The notes: a model not told the origin generated them from the letters alone. Counted from the first letter of the stretch, positions 1 to 7,815 are shown. The stretch: DNA of 64,000 nt from Sphingomonas endophytica (GCF_014199415.1 NZ_JACIJN010000004.1:186001-250000), one strand, 5' to 3'. Numbers and translations are program-made.

Positions 1-1
1 C

Positions 2-43
2 TTTCGCAAGATCAGCGAGACGATCGCGTTCAGCTCGAAGTGA
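2..43 (+). CDS. C-terminal tail of an unidentified protein (5' end outside window)
   Basis: An open frame enters from the left edge and stops at TGA 41-43, giving a 13-residue tail (FRKISETIAFSSK). Its orientation points toward the flagellar genes, but the tail is too short to assign to any family. The following 278 bases up to flaF hold nothing I can support. That the frame is coding is an inference from its open state at the edge only. Confidence 0.3.
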   Translation, partial: FRKISETIAFSSK

Positions 44-321
44 GGTGCGCGATGCCACGTCCCCCTTGCGCGGCTCTTGTGGCGCGGGCGGCCCGATTCG
101 CCGACGCCCCGCCGCTCCCCGCGACGCGTCCGGCCCGCCCCGATCCGTTCGGGCCGTTTCGCCACAAGGACGATCGCGACGACCGTGGCGGTCCGTATCC
201 GGTCGTCCCGCCTGCCCCGAAGACACCGCCCACCTATCACTGACGCCGTGCGACGGCGGTCCGGCCGATCGACCCGGCGGGACCGTCGCGCCCGCAACCC
301 CGCCATGCGCACCGGCGCCGC

Positions 322-678
322 TCAGGCGGGGTGTTCGACCGCCAGTCCTTCCATCACGGTGGTGTTCACCTCGATCAGCGCGTCGAGGGACTCGCTGCCG
401 TTGACGACCTGGCTCGTATAGCGGCCGACCCACAAAGCGAGCGACATGATCGAGGCGCGCAGCGTCGCAGGCAGTTGGTTCTCCGGCGCGCCGCACAGCG
501 CGGACAGCACCGACCACACCTGACGATTGCGATGCAACGGCGGCATCAACGCCGCACCCGACAGCCCCATGGTGCGCGCCTCGATCATCTCGCTCGTGAT
601 CTCGCTGAGCAACCGATGTTCGGTCGCGCGGGGCGATGCGGTGCGCGATTGCGTCTTGCGGTAGGCGTCGAGCAACAT
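322..678 (-). CDS. flaF: Flagellar biosynthesis regulator FlaF
   Basis: The 118-residue product matches the FlaF family of alphaproteobacteria. It begins MLLDAYRKTQ, has the helical stretch TEHRLLSEITSEMIEA, and carries the W-x-x-L plus LWVGRYTSQV region near its C-terminus. In this family FlaF works with FlbT to set flagellin translation and secretion. I chose the ATG at 678 because GGAGG lies six to seven bases upstream; the frame stays open to 708 but that ATG has no ribosome site. The gene is transcribed away from motA. A TCCTTATAA element sits at 710-718 on the same strand, about 30 bases upstream. No flbT or flagellin gene is beside it in this window. Confidence 0.88.
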   Translation of the reverse strand: MLLDAYRKTQSRTASPRATEHRLLSEITSEMIEARTMGLSGAALMPPLHRNRQVWSVLSALCGAPENQLPATLRASIMSLALWVGRYTSQVVNGSESLDALIEVNTTVMEGLAVEHPA

Positions 679-709
679 GTTTCCTCCGGTGCAGCAGGCT
701 GATCCCATT

Positions 710-718
710 TTATAAGGA
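710..718 (-). promoter_or_regulatory. TCCTTATAA element upstream of flaF
   Basis: Read on the minus strand, TCCTTATAA lies about 31 bases before the flaF ATG. It is one base longer than the TCCTATAA copies found before motA, fliN, flgC and flgI. The position suits a -10 element. That it is a promoter is an inference. Confidence 0.4.
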
Positions 719-783
719 TCGACCGCAGACCGTCCCGGACCGGACTATATTTTTCCGGACAACGGCGACGACCCGCCGCCCAC

Positions 784-791
784 TCCTATAA
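784..791 (+). promoter_or_regulatory. TCCTATAA element upstream of motA
   Basis: TCCTATAAT lies 38 bases before the motA ATG, where a -10 hexamer (TATAAT) would be expected. No clear -35 box is visible. Three CCGGAC hexamers at 735-740, 740-745 and 755-760 lie further upstream in the flaF/motA gap. Confidence 0.45.
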
Positions 792-829
792 TCGAGGAGG
801 CCGCTCGGCCGTTCGTCTGGGAGTTCTTC

Positions 830-1729
830 ATGCTCAACGGCATCGGTGTCGTCGTCACCCTGCTCTGCGTTTTCGGCGGTTTTCTGATGACGGGCGGGAA
901 TATCGCCGTGGTTCTCGAGGCGATGCCGCACGAGATGCTGACGATCGTCGGTGCCGCGATCGGCTCCTTCATCCTCGGCAATTCGATGGCAACGGTGAAG
1001 AAGGCGCTGGCCGGCGTCCTTCACGCGTTCAAGGGATCGCGCTGGCGCGAGAGCGACTATCGCGATCTGCTGGCGCTGCTGTTCGCGTTGCTGACCACCT
1101 TCCGCAGCGGCGGCGGGATGGCGATCGAACAGCATATCGACGCGCCCGAGCAGAGCAGCCTGTTCGCCCCTTATCCCCGCCTGCTGGAGGACAAGGAGCT
1201 GATCCACTTCATCTGCGACTATCTGCGCATGATGACGGTCAATCTCGAGGACCCGTATCAGCTTGCCGAGGCGATGGAGAACGACATGGAGCGCCACCAT
1301 CACGAGATGATGGGGCCGCAACACGCGATCCAGGTCATGGCCGACGGTTTGCCCGCGCTGGGCATCGTCGCGGCGGTGCTGGGCGTCATCAACACCATGG
1401 GTTCGATCGACCAGCCGGTGCAGGTGCTCGGCGCGATGATCGGCGGTGCGCTGGTCGGAACGTTCCTCGGCGTGCTGCTCGCCTACGGGCTGGTCGGGCC
1501 GATCGCCTCGCTGCTGCAACAGACGGTTGAGGCCGATCACAAGCCCTATACGCTCGTGAAGACCGCCGTCGTCGCCTATGCGCAGCACATGCCGATCCAG
1601 GTGGCGGTCGAGCTGGCGCGACGCGTCACGCCATCGGCCTATGCACCCAGCTTCAGCGAACTGGAGCAGGCGCTCGACCAGACGCGCGAGGCGCTGGCCG
1701 CCTCCCCGCCCCAGGCACAGACCGCCTGA
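830..1729 (+). CDS. motA: Flagellar motor stator protein MotA
   Basis: This 299-residue inner-membrane protein forms, with MotB, the ion-conducting stator that drives flagellar rotation. Seen in the sequence are an N-terminal membrane segment (residues 3-23), a second after AMPHEMLTIVGAAIGSFILG, a long cytoplasmic region rich in charged residues, and two closing membrane segments around ALGIVAAVLGVINTMGS and GGALVGTFLGVLLAYGLVG. These fit the four-helix MotA layout, and the length is close to the family norm of about 285-295. GGGAG lies before the ATG. The gene is followed by cheY and motB on the same strand, so the stator pair is split by a response regulator. Identification is secure. Confidence 0.93.
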   Translation: MLNGIGVVVTLLCVFGGFLMTGGNIAVVLEAMPHEMLTIVGAAIGSFILGNSMATVKKALAGVLHAFKGSRWRESDYRDLLALLFALLTTFRSGGGMAIEQHIDAPEQSSLFAPYPRLLEDKELIHFICDYLRMMTVNLEDPYQLAEAMENDMERHHHEMMGPQHAIQVMADGLPALGIVAAVLGVINTMGSIDQPVQVLGAMIGGALVGTFLGVLLAYGLVGPIASLLQQTVEADHKPYTLVKTAVVAYAQHMPIQVAVELARRVTPSAYAPSFSELEQALDQTREALAASPPQAQTA

Positions 1730-1760
1730 CCCGCCTACACCGACCTTCGGAGATCAATAC

Positions 1761-2150
1761 ATGCCGGCGGCTTCCGCAATCAAAGTGATGGTAGTCGATG
1801 ACCAGGGCAGCATGCGGGCGATGATCCGCCATGCGCTGCAGGATCTTGGTTTTCGCGACATTCGCGACAAGGCCGAGGCCGCCGAGGCGCTGGAGGCGGT
1901 CCGTACCGATCGCGTCCACCTGATCCTGTCGGATTACAACATGCCCGGGATGGACGGGCTGGAGTTCCTGCGGGCGGTGCGCGCCGACCCGGTGATCGGC
2001 AAGACCGCCTTCATCATGCTGACCGGCGCCGCCGACCGCACGGTGGTGCAGGAAGCCGCCACGCTCGGCGTCAACAATTATGTGGTGAAACCGTTCGCCC
2101 CGGCGGCGCTTAAAGAGAAGATCGAGCGCGTCTTCGGGGAATTGACCTGA
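1761..2150 (+). CDS. cheY: CheY-like single-domain response regulator
   Basis: The 129-residue product is a stand-alone receiver domain. The acidic pair is D13-D14, the phospho-acceptor is D58 in LILSDYNMPGMDG, and the switch residues are T88 and K110 in VVKPF. No output domain is attached, so it should act by protein contact, as CheY does on the FliM/FliN switch. It sits between motA (31 bases upstream) and motB, which suggests co-transcription with the stator. CheY is usually encoded with chemotaxis genes, none of which lie in this window. The start is the first ATG in frame after motA. The family is certain; that it is the main motor-binding CheY rather than a paralogue is inferred. Confidence 0.88.
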   Translation: MPAASAIKVMVVDDQGSMRAMIRHALQDLGFRDIRDKAEAAEALEAVRTDRVHLILSDYNMPGMDGLEFLRAVRADPVIGKTAFIMLTGAADRTVVQEAATLGVNNYVVKPFAPAALKEKIERVFGELT

Positions 2151-2210
2151 CCTTGCCCGCCGCGACGCGTCGCTGCCGCCGCGGCTCTCACGATGCGGGA
2201 ACCTGCCCTC

Positions 2211-3017
2211 ATGACCGATTCCGCCGCCGAAACCATCATCCGCCCGCGCCGCGGCCGTGCCAAGCGCCACCAGGCCCATCACGGCGGCGCCTGGAAGGTG
2301 GCCTATGCCGACTTCGTGACGGCCATGATGGCGTTCTTCCTGCTGCTGTGGCTGATCTCGAACGTGAACAAGAGCAAGCTGAAAGGCCTTGCCGATTATT
2401 TCACGCCGATCACCACGTCGAACAATCCGATGGGTTCGGGCACCGCGCTGGCGGGCCGCAGGCTCGGCCAGGCCGAGGAGGTCGGCGCGACCGCCGCGCA
2501 GCCGGTGGCCGGCGGCAGCGCCAACATTCCCGATGCGGCGCTGCGCGTCTTCGCCGACGAGATGCTCGTCGCGTTGCAGGCGCAGGCCGACATGCACCGC
2601 AACGTCCAGGTCCGTCCCGACCAGAACGGGCTGCGCGTCAATCTGGTCGATACCGCCGAACATCCGATGTTCAGGGGGCCGACCGCCGAGCTGAACGATT
2701 ACGGCCGCCATCTGCTGACCAGCGTCGCGCGTCAGCTGATCCGCTCGAACGCGCAACTCGCGATCGAGGGTCATACCGATGCGGTCGGCGGCAACAGCGA
2801 CACCAACTGGCGGCTTTCCGGGGAGCGGGCGCTGGCCGCCCGCGCCGCGATGATCGCGGCGGGGATGCCGCCCTATCGCTTCTCGGAAGTGATCGCAAAG
2901 GCGGGCACCGAGCCGATCTACCCCTCGCAGCCCGAGCGCCCCGAAAACCGTCGGATCACCATCGTCGCCCTGGCAGAGCCCCCCGCGCTGCCGCGCGACG
3001 CCAGTTTCCGTTTTTGA
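2211..3017 (+). CDS. motB: Flagellar motor stator protein MotB (OmpA-like domain)
   Basis: MotB anchors the stator to peptidoglycan and carries the proton-path aspartate. The short basic N-terminus is followed by WKVAYADFVTAMMAFFLLLW, which holds the conserved Asp (residue 34 from this start) in the single membrane helix. The C-terminal half is an OmpA-type peptidoglycan-binding domain with IEGHTDAVGG, LSGERALAAR and ENRRITI. About 268 residues is shorter than the roughly 310 of enteric MotB, mostly in the linker. Another ATG in frame at 2193 would add six residues. I prefer 2211 because GGGAA is suitably spaced before it, but neither ribosome site is strong. The gene follows cheY and precedes a fliL-like gene. 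Confidence 0.92.
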   Translation: MTDSAAETIIRPRRGRAKRHQAHHGGAWKVAYADFVTAMMAFFLLLWLISNVNKSKLKGLADYFTPITTSNNPMGSGTALAGRRLGQAEEVGATAAQPVAGGSANIPDAALRVFADEMLVALQAQADMHRNVQVRPDQNGLRVNLVDTAEHPMFRGPTAELNDYGRHLLTSVARQLIRSNAQLAIEGHTDAVGGNSDTNWRLSGERALAARAAMIAAGMPPYRFSEVIAKAGTEPIYPSQPERPENRRITIVALAEPPALPRDASFRF

Positions 3018-3033
3018 CAGGCACGGTGTCGCA

Positions 3034-3447
3034 ATGCTGAAATTCCTGATCCTTCCCGTCGGGTTGATGCTCGGCGCGGCCGGGGCGTTCACCGCGCAGA
3101 TCGTCCAGAAATACCAATCCGAGGCGGCGCAGGCGCAGACGAGCTTCATTCCGGTCGGTGCGATCACGATCCCGCTCGTCATGCCCGATGGCCGGTTGAG
3201 CACCTATATCAACGTCAGCGCAGAGCTAGAGGTCAGCGACGCGGAGGCCGCGCACGTCGGCGCGCAGCTGCCGCTGCTGCTGAACGCGGTGAACATGCAG
3301 GCCTTTCGCGCACCGCTCTCACGCGGGCCCGATGGTCGGCTGCCGCGCTTCCGCGAAATCCACCACTTGATCGAAACGGCGGCGGCCGCGACGTTCGGCC
3401 GCGCCGCCGTCCGCCGGGTGGTCGTCACCCAGATCGCGCCGCAATGA
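3034..3447 (+). CDS. FliL-like basal-body-associated membrane protein
   Basis: The 137-residue product has one N-terminal membrane helix (residues 4-24, KFLILPVGLMLGAAGAF) and a periplasmic region. The order there recalls FliL: a strand segment STYINVSAELEVSD, a PLLLNAVNMQAF stretch in the place of the FliL lrd-ii-ls motif, and a C-terminal VRRVVVTQIAPQ like the closing Vyftdfv-Q of FliL. Similarity is partial. The location just after motB supports a stator- or ring-associated role, since FliL surrounds the stator. It converges on fliP, which ends 51 bases away. It could instead be a lineage-specific membrane protein. Confidence 0.55.
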   Translation: MLKFLILPVGLMLGAAGAFTAQIVQKYQSEAAQAQTSFIPVGAITIPLVMPDGRLSTYINVSAELEVSDAEAAHVGAQLPLLLNAVNMQAFRAPLSRGPDGRLPRFREIHHLIETAAAATFGRAAVRRVVVTQIAPQ

Positions 3448-3498
3448 CCGGCACCGGCCGGCGCGCGATCGCGCCGGGCGGTGCCCGGGCGGTTGCCG

Positions 3499-4260
3499 TC
3501 ACGCGTGGCCGAAACTCCGCACCAGCGACCCGGCGACCAGCGACCAGCCGTCGACCAGCACGAAGAAGATGATCTTGAGCGGCAGCGAGATCGTCGTCGG
3601 CGGCAGCATCATCATGCCCATCGCCATCAACACCGCCGCCACCGCCAGATCGATGACGAGGAACGGCAGCAGCAGCAGGAAGCCGATCTCGAACGCGCGC
3701 CGCAGCTCCGAGATCATGAAGGCGGGCATCACGGTCGTGATCGGCAGATCGGCGGATCGCGCGGCGGGCTTGCGCGACAGTTCCACGAACATGTGCAGGT
3801 CGTCGCGGCGGACGTGGCTGAGCATGAAGGTCTTGAATGGCTGCGATGTCCGGTCGAGCGCCTGCGCCTCGGTGATGCGCCCCTGGTTGTAGGGATCGAC
3901 GCCCTCGCGCCACGCCGTCTCGAAGGTCGGCGTCATCACGAAGAACGACAGGAACAGCGCGAGGCTGATCAGCACCGGATTGGGCGGCACCCCCGGCGCG
4001 CCGAGCCCCGAGCGCAGCAGCGACAGCGCGACGACGATGCGCGTGAACGACGTCACCGTCATCAGGATGCCGGGCGCGAGGCTGAGCACCGTCAGCGTCA
4101 GCAGGATCTGCATCGCCCGGCCGGAGATCGACCCCTGCGCCAGTCCTGCCGCCGCGCCCTGCGCCTGATCGGCAGCCTGCCCGATGGTCTGCGCGAGCGC
4201 CGGGAGCGGCACCGCGGCCAGCACCGCGACCCCGCCGGCGAGAAGCAGGAATTTACGCAT
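3499..4260 (-). CDS. fliP: Flagellar type III export gate protein FliP
   Basis: FliP builds the core of the flagellar export gate with FliQ and FliR. The 253-residue product has a cleavable signal sequence (RKFLLLAGGVAVLAAVPLPALA), the family block LLTLTVLSLAPGILMTVTSF with TRIVVALSLLR, the FVMTPTF segment, and the C-terminal helices FEIGFLLLLPFLVIDLAVA and MMMLPPTTISLPLKI, all typical of FliP. Four codons at the start allow ATG at 4269, 4266 or 4260. The AAGGA site sits directly against the first, so 4260 (spacing about 10) is preferred. The start region overlaps the end of fliO. The fliN-fliO-fliP order is conventional. Confidence 0.94.
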   Translation of the reverse strand: MRKFLLLAGGVAVLAAVPLPALAQTIGQAADQAQGAAAGLAQGSISGRAMQILLTLTVLSLAPGILMTVTSFTRIVVALSLLRSGLGAPGVPPNPVLISLALFLSFFVMTPTFETAWREGVDPYNQGRITEAQALDRTSQPFKTFMLSHVRRDDLHMFVELSRKPAARSADLPITTVMPAFMISELRRAFEIGFLLLLPFLVIDLAVAAVLMAMGMMMLPPTTISLPLKIIFFVLVDGWSLVAGSLVRSFGHA

Positions 4261-4558
4261 AATCATCATATCCTTCTACGTGCGCGACGCGGGCACGCGG
4301 GGCGCCGAGCGTCACCACGCCCTCGGGCGCGATCAGCACCAGATGCTCGACCGAGTCACAGCGGATCAGCGCGACCGACCGCCGGCCGTCGAGCGCCACC
4401 CGCTCGGTCACGGCCAAGCGCCGCTCGCCCGGGCGGGCCGAGAGGATCGAGCCCGGCAGACGCAGGTCGAAGCGGCGCACCGCCCAGAGCGCACCGCCCA
4501 GCAGCCCCAGTACGAGGCTGAGCGCGCCGATGGCGCGCAGCGCCGACAGCAATTCCAT
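4253..4558 (-). CDS. fliO: Flagellar biosynthetic protein FliO
   Basis: The 101-residue product has an N-terminal membrane helix (about 8-28, ALSLVLGLLGGALWAVRRF) followed by a small cytoplasmic domain with the LAVTERVALDGRRSVALIRC stretch that marks FliO. FliO helps FliP assemble into the export gate. It starts three bases after the fliN stop and its end overlaps the start of fliP, so the three genes look translationally linked. The short length is normal for the family. Confidence 0.85.
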   Translation of the reverse strand: MELLSALRAIGALSLVLGLLGGALWAVRRFDLRLPGSILSARPGERRLAVTERVALDGRRSVALIRCDSVEHLVLIAPEGVVTLGAPRARVAHVEGYDDYA

Positions 4559-4561
4559 GGG

Positions 4562-4795
4562 TCAGGCGCTCTTGGGCAGGATTTCGATGATCTCGAGCGA
4601 CATGCGCTCGTCCTCGACGATCACCCGGCCGCGCGCGACCAGTTCGTCGTCGACATAGACCAGCGTCGGCGCATCCTGATCGCAGTCGAGCGGGATCACC
4701 GCGCCGCGGCTCATCTTGAGCACCTGGTGGATGGGGATCTGGGCCGATCCCAGAACTACGGACAATTCAACGGGTATGCCTTCGAGCACGGACAT
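4562..4795 (-). CDS. fliN: Flagellar motor switch protein FliN
   Basis: The 77-residue protein is a compact FliN/SpoA domain. It opens with VLEGIPVELSVVLGSAQIPI, then VLKMSRGAVIPLD, and ends in VDDELVARGRVIVEDERMSLEIIEIL, covering the conserved fold of the C-ring. FliN forms the base of the cytoplasmic ring with FliM and FliG and takes part in switching and in docking of export substrates. Enteric FliN has an N-terminal extension that is missing here, which is common in alphaproteobacteria. GAAGGAGAG sits close upstream and a TCCTATAA element about 20 bases upstream. It is the first gene of the fliNOP unit, divergent from flgC. Confidence 0.93.
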   Translation of the reverse strand: MSVLEGIPVELSVVLGSAQIPIHQVLKMSRGAVIPLDCDQDAPTLVYVDDELVARGRVIVEDERMSLEIIEILPKSA

Positions 4796-4815
4796 GCGGC
4801 TCTCCTTCCCCGAAT

Positions 4816-4823
4816 TTATAGGA
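4816..4823 (-). promoter_or_regulatory. TCCTATAA element upstream of fliN
   Basis: On the minus strand TCCTATAAATT lies 20 bases before the fliN ATG, just upstream of the GGAGAG ribosome site. It faces the matching element at 4862-4869, so the 112-base fliN/flgC gap holds two divergent copies. A -10 role is inferred. Confidence 0.45.
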
Positions 4824-4861
4824 CGGGAATGTCACCGGCCCGGCGGCACCGCACAATTCCT

Positions 4862-4869
4862 TCCTATAA
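4862..4869 (+). promoter_or_regulatory. TCCTATAA element upstream of flgC
   Basis: TTCCTATAAC lies 38 bases before the flgC ATG, the same offset as the copy before motA. It would drive the long flgC-to-flgN unit. Promoter function is inferred from position and recurrence. Confidence 0.45.
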
Positions 4870-4907
4870 CGGTAAACGGAGTGGCAATTTCGCTTTTGGA
4901 GCATGAC

Positions 4908-5315
4908 ATGGACCTGCGTACGTCGATCGATGTCTCCGCGACGGGGCTGCACGCGCAGGCGCTGCGGATGCGGGTGATCGCCGAGAATCTCGCCAATGCC
5001 GATTCCGTCGCGCAGACCGCGGGCGGCGATCCGTATCGTCGCCGCGTGGCGACCTTTCGGGCGCACCTCGACCATGCGAACGGCGCGACCGCGGTACAGG
5101 TCGTCGGCATCACCGCGGACAAGTCGCCGTTCGGCAAGATCTACCAGCCTGGCAACCCCGCCGCCGACAAGGCCGGCTATGTCCAGACGCCCAACGTCAA
5201 CGGCCTGATCGAAATGGCCGACATGCGCGCGGCGCAGCGCTCCTATCAGGCCAATCTGAACGCCATCGAGGCCGCCCGCAGCATGACGGCCCGCACGCTC
5301 GACCTCATCAAGTAA
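4908..5315 (+). CDS. flgC: Flagellar basal-body rod protein FlgC
   Basis: The 135-residue product is a proximal-rod subunit. The N-terminal rod motif ATGLHAQALRMRVIAENLAN with the ANADS turn and the C-terminal coiled segment (VNGLIEMADMRAAQRSYQAN, then AIEAARSMTARTLDLI) are the paired helices shared by rod and hook proteins. The ATG at 4908 is chosen for GGAG at 4898-4901; the open frame upstream crosses the fliN promoter region. FlgC normally follows flgB, but no flgB is present here. It leads directly into fliE, 16 bases downstream. Confidence 0.93.
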   Translation: MDLRTSIDVSATGLHAQALRMRVIAENLANADSVAQTAGGDPYRRRVATFRAHLDHANGATAVQVVGITADKSPFGKIYQPGNPAADKAGYVQTPNVNGLIEMADMRAAQRSYQANLNAIEAARSMTARTLDLIK

Positions 5316-5331
5316 GACGGAGATCCACGCC

Positions 5332-5685
5332 ATGTCGATCGGCGCCCTTGACGCCGCGGCCGCCTATAGCCGCGCCCTTACCGCCCTGCCCGGTCTCGAT
5401 CGGGCCGCTGCCGCCGAAACCGAGGTCGCGGCCGCCGCGGTGACGCCGGCCGCGGGGGTAGCGGAATCGGGCAGCTTCGGAGCGATGATCCAGTCGATGA
5501 TCGGCGAGACCGCCGCGACCTTGCACACCGCCGAGACCGAAAGCGCCAAGCAGGTCGCGGGCAAGGGCGACCTCATCGATGTCGTCACCGCGGTCGGCGC
5601 GGCCGAGACCGCGCTCAACACGATCGTGGCGGTGCGCGACCGGATGGTCGGCGCCTACACCGAAATCATGCACATGCAGATCTGA
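5332..5685 (+). CDS. fliE: Flagellar hook-basal body protein FliE
   Basis: FliE joins the MS ring to the rod. The 117-residue product has a variable alanine-rich N-terminus and then the conserved helical half: FGAMIQSMIGETAATLHTAE, a linker, and DVVTAVGAAETALNTIVAVRDRMVGAYTEIMHMQI, which matches the family's closing v-~rdk-v~ay~EimrM~i pattern. CGGAG precedes the start. It lies between flgC and fliQ, within a same-strand run of eight flagellar genes. Confidence 0.92.
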   Translation: MSIGALDAAAAYSRALTALPGLDRAAAAETEVAAAAVTPAAGVAESGSFGAMIQSMIGETAATLHTAETESAKQVAGKGDLIDVVTAVGAAETALNTIVAVRDRMVGAYTEIMHMQI

Positions 5686-5693
5686 GCGCGACG

Positions 5694-5960
5694 ATGGACG
5701 CCTTTCACGCCGCCGAAATGGGCCGCGCCGCGATGATGCTGGTGCTCACCATCGCCGGGCCGATGCTCCTCGCGTCGCTGGTGGTGGGCGTGGCGATCAG
5801 CCTGTTCCAGGCACTGACGCAATTGCAGGAGCCGACGATCACCTTCGTCCCCAAGTTGCTGGTCATTGGCACGGTGATCCTCGGCAGCCTGCCGTTCATC
5901 GGCCAGGCGATGGCGGGGTTCATGGCGCGGATCGCCGACGCGATCGTCACCGGCGCATGA
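5694..5960 (+). CDS. fliQ: Flagellar export gate protein FliQ
   Basis: The 88-residue product has two membrane helices (about 17-42 and 51-75) joined by the FQALTQLQEPTITFVPKLL loop that identifies FliQ. It belongs to the FliP-FliQ-FliR export gate in the inner membrane. Its length is the family norm. It begins eight bases after fliE and ends seven bases before fliR. Confidence 0.94.
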   Translation: MDAFHAAEMGRAAMMLVLTIAGPMLLASLVVGVAISLFQALTQLQEPTITFVPKLLVIGTVILGSLPFIGQAMAGFMARIADAIVTGA

Positions 5961-5967
5961 CGCTGCG

Positions 5968-6717
5968 ATGACGGCATTGCCCCTTCAGATCACGGTGTTG
6001 CTGATCCTGTTCGCGCGGATCGGTGCGATCGTGATGGCGTTGCCGTTGTTCACCGAAGACGGTCTGCCCGTGCAGATCAGGCTGATGATGGCGATCGGGC
6101 TGACGCTCGGCCTCGCGGGGCTGCTCGACGGGCGCGTCACCGCCCCGGGCACCGACGGCGCGCTGATCGCCACGCTCGTCGCCGAGATCGTGATCGGCGC
6201 GGGGATCGGCATGCTCGTGCGCATCGTCTTCAGCGCCGCCGCCACCGCCGGCTCGATCGCCAGCATGCAGATCGGCCTGTCCTCGGTGCTGGTCCCCGAC
6301 GCCTTGCTCGGCGGCCAGACGCCGCTGCTCGCACACTTTCTGTCGGTCGCCGCGCTGGTCGGCTGCATGGCGATGGGGGTGCACCATTTGTGGATCCGCG
6401 CGATCCTGCACTCCTACGACCAGTTTCCCGTCGGAACGCTGCCGTCGTCGCAACACCTCGCGGGGGCGGCGATCCTCGCCAGCGCGCGCGCGACCGAGCT
6501 GGCGCTCAGCATGGCCGCACCGCTGCTCGTCTATGCGACGGTGTTCAACACCGCGCTCGGGCTCGCCGCGCGGCTGGCGCCCAGCCTGCAGGTCTTCTTC
6601 GTCGCGCAGCCGCTCAACATGCTGCTCGGCCTTGCGCTGTTCGCGGTCACGCTGGGCGTCGTGCTGACCGGCTTCTGCCGGGCGATGATCGCCTTCCTCC
6701 ACGACGGGCTGATCTGA
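5968..6717 (+). CDS. fliR: Flagellar export gate protein FliR
   Basis: The 249-residue polytopic protein carries FliR features: an N-terminal FARIGAIVMALPLF segment, the EIVIGAGIGMLVRIVFSAA helix, and the AGSIASMQIGLS region. It completes the FliPQR gate and contacts FlhB. Gene spacing (one base to flhB) implies tight coupling. Length is slightly under the usual 255-260, and no motif appears lost. Confidence 0.93.
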   Translation: MTALPLQITVLLILFARIGAIVMALPLFTEDGLPVQIRLMMAIGLTLGLAGLLDGRVTAPGTDGALIATLVAEIVIGAGIGMLVRIVFSAAATAGSIASMQIGLSSVLVPDALLGGQTPLLAHFLSVAALVGCMAMGVHHLWIRAILHSYDQFPVGTLPSSQHLAGAAILASARATELALSMAAPLLVYATVFNTALGLAARLAPSLQVFFVAQPLNMLLGLALFAVTLGVVLTGFCRAMIAFLHDGLI

Positions 6718-6718
6718 G

Positions 6719-7786
6719 ATGGCCGACGCCGACCAGGACCAGAAGACCGAACAGCCGACCGCCAAGAAACTGGCCGATGCGCGCGGCAAGGGGCAGGTCG
6801 CGTCCGTCCCCGAGATGCGCCATGCCACGGCATTCGTCGGCGTCATCCTCGTCGCGGGCGGGATGGGCAGCTGGACGCTGGCGCGGCTCGGCACCATGTT
6901 CGTGAAGCTTTGGGGCCAGGCCGACGATTACGCCCGCACCCCGGACGCGACCCGCGACCTGATCGTCGGTGTCGCCGAACATGTCGCGATCGCCATCGCG
7001 CCGCTCGCCGTGACCCTGTTCGGGCTCGCGCTGTTGCCGCTGTTCCTGCAAGGACGCCCGACGCTCAACTCCAGCCGGCTCGCGCTCAAATGGTCGAGCC
7101 TGTCGCCGGCCGCCGGCGCGGCGCGGCTGTTCGGCAAGAAGGCGCTGGTCGAATTCGCCAAGACGCTCGCCAAGCTGATCGTGGTCGTGGTCATCGCCGT
7201 GCTGGTGCTCCGCCCGCATCTGGTCGCGCTCGACGCGCTGGCGGGGGCGTCGCCGATCGACATCGCGCACAGCGCCAGCACGCTGATCTACCAGCTCGTG
7301 CGCGCGATCGCGCTGCTCGTCGCGCTGCTCGCCGGCGCCGACTTCGCCTATCAACATCGCGCCTTCATCCGCAGCCTGCGCATGACGCGCCAGGAGGTGC
7401 AGGACGAGCACCGGCAGAGCGAGGGCGATCCGCATATCAAGGCGCGCATCCGCAGCATCCGCATGGCGCGCGGACGCAAGCGGATGATGGCGGCGGTGCC
7501 GACCGCCAGCGTGATCGTGACCAACCCGACCCATTATGCGGTCGCGCTGAAATATGAACATGGCGTCATGGCCGCGCCGATCGTGGTGGCCAAGGGCATG
7601 AACGCGGTCGCGCTGCGCATCCGCGCGATCGCCACCGATGCCGGCGTCCCGATCGTCGAAAGCCCGCCGCTCGCGCGGGCGCTCCACGCCTCCGCCGAGG
7701 TCGAACGCCCGATCCCCGTCGAGCATTACGCCGCGGTGGCGGAGATCATCAGCTACGTCATGCGCCTGTCGCGCCAGTTGAATTGA
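6719..7786 (+). CDS. flhB: Flagellar export switch protein FlhB
   Basis: FlhB switches export from rod/hook to filament substrates. The 355-residue product has a basic N-terminal region with EQPTAKKLADARGKGQV, four membrane helices between about 35 and 210, and the cytoplasmic domain with the autocleavage site NPTH at residues 269-272 in VIVTNPTHYAVAL. The conserved SLRMTRQEVQDEHR linker precedes it. All parts needed for self-cleavage are present. Export genes fliQ, fliR and flhB sit together here rather than with flhA, which is not in the window. Confidence 0.95.
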   Translation: MADADQDQKTEQPTAKKLADARGKGQVASVPEMRHATAFVGVILVAGGMGSWTLARLGTMFVKLWGQADDYARTPDATRDLIVGVAEHVAIAIAPLAVTLFGLALLPLFLQGRPTLNSSRLALKWSSLSPAAGAARLFGKKALVEFAKTLAKLIVVVVIAVLVLRPHLVALDALAGASPIDIAHSASTLIYQLVRAIALLVALLAGADFAYQHRAFIRSLRMTRQEVQDEHRQSEGDPHIKARIRSIRMARGRKRMMAAVPTASVIVTNPTHYAVALKYEHGVMAAPIVVAKGMNAVALRIRAIATDAGVPIVESPPLARALHASAEVERPIPVEHYAAVAEIISYVMRLSRQLN

Positions 7787-7815
7787 CCGCCCCCCCGACG
7801 CCTGCCCGCCCATCT

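Noticed and set aside
4716..4907. N-terminal extension of flgC
   Set aside because: The frame is open upstream but crosses fliN and its promoter; the conserved FlgC N-terminus begins at 4908 with a proper ribosome site.
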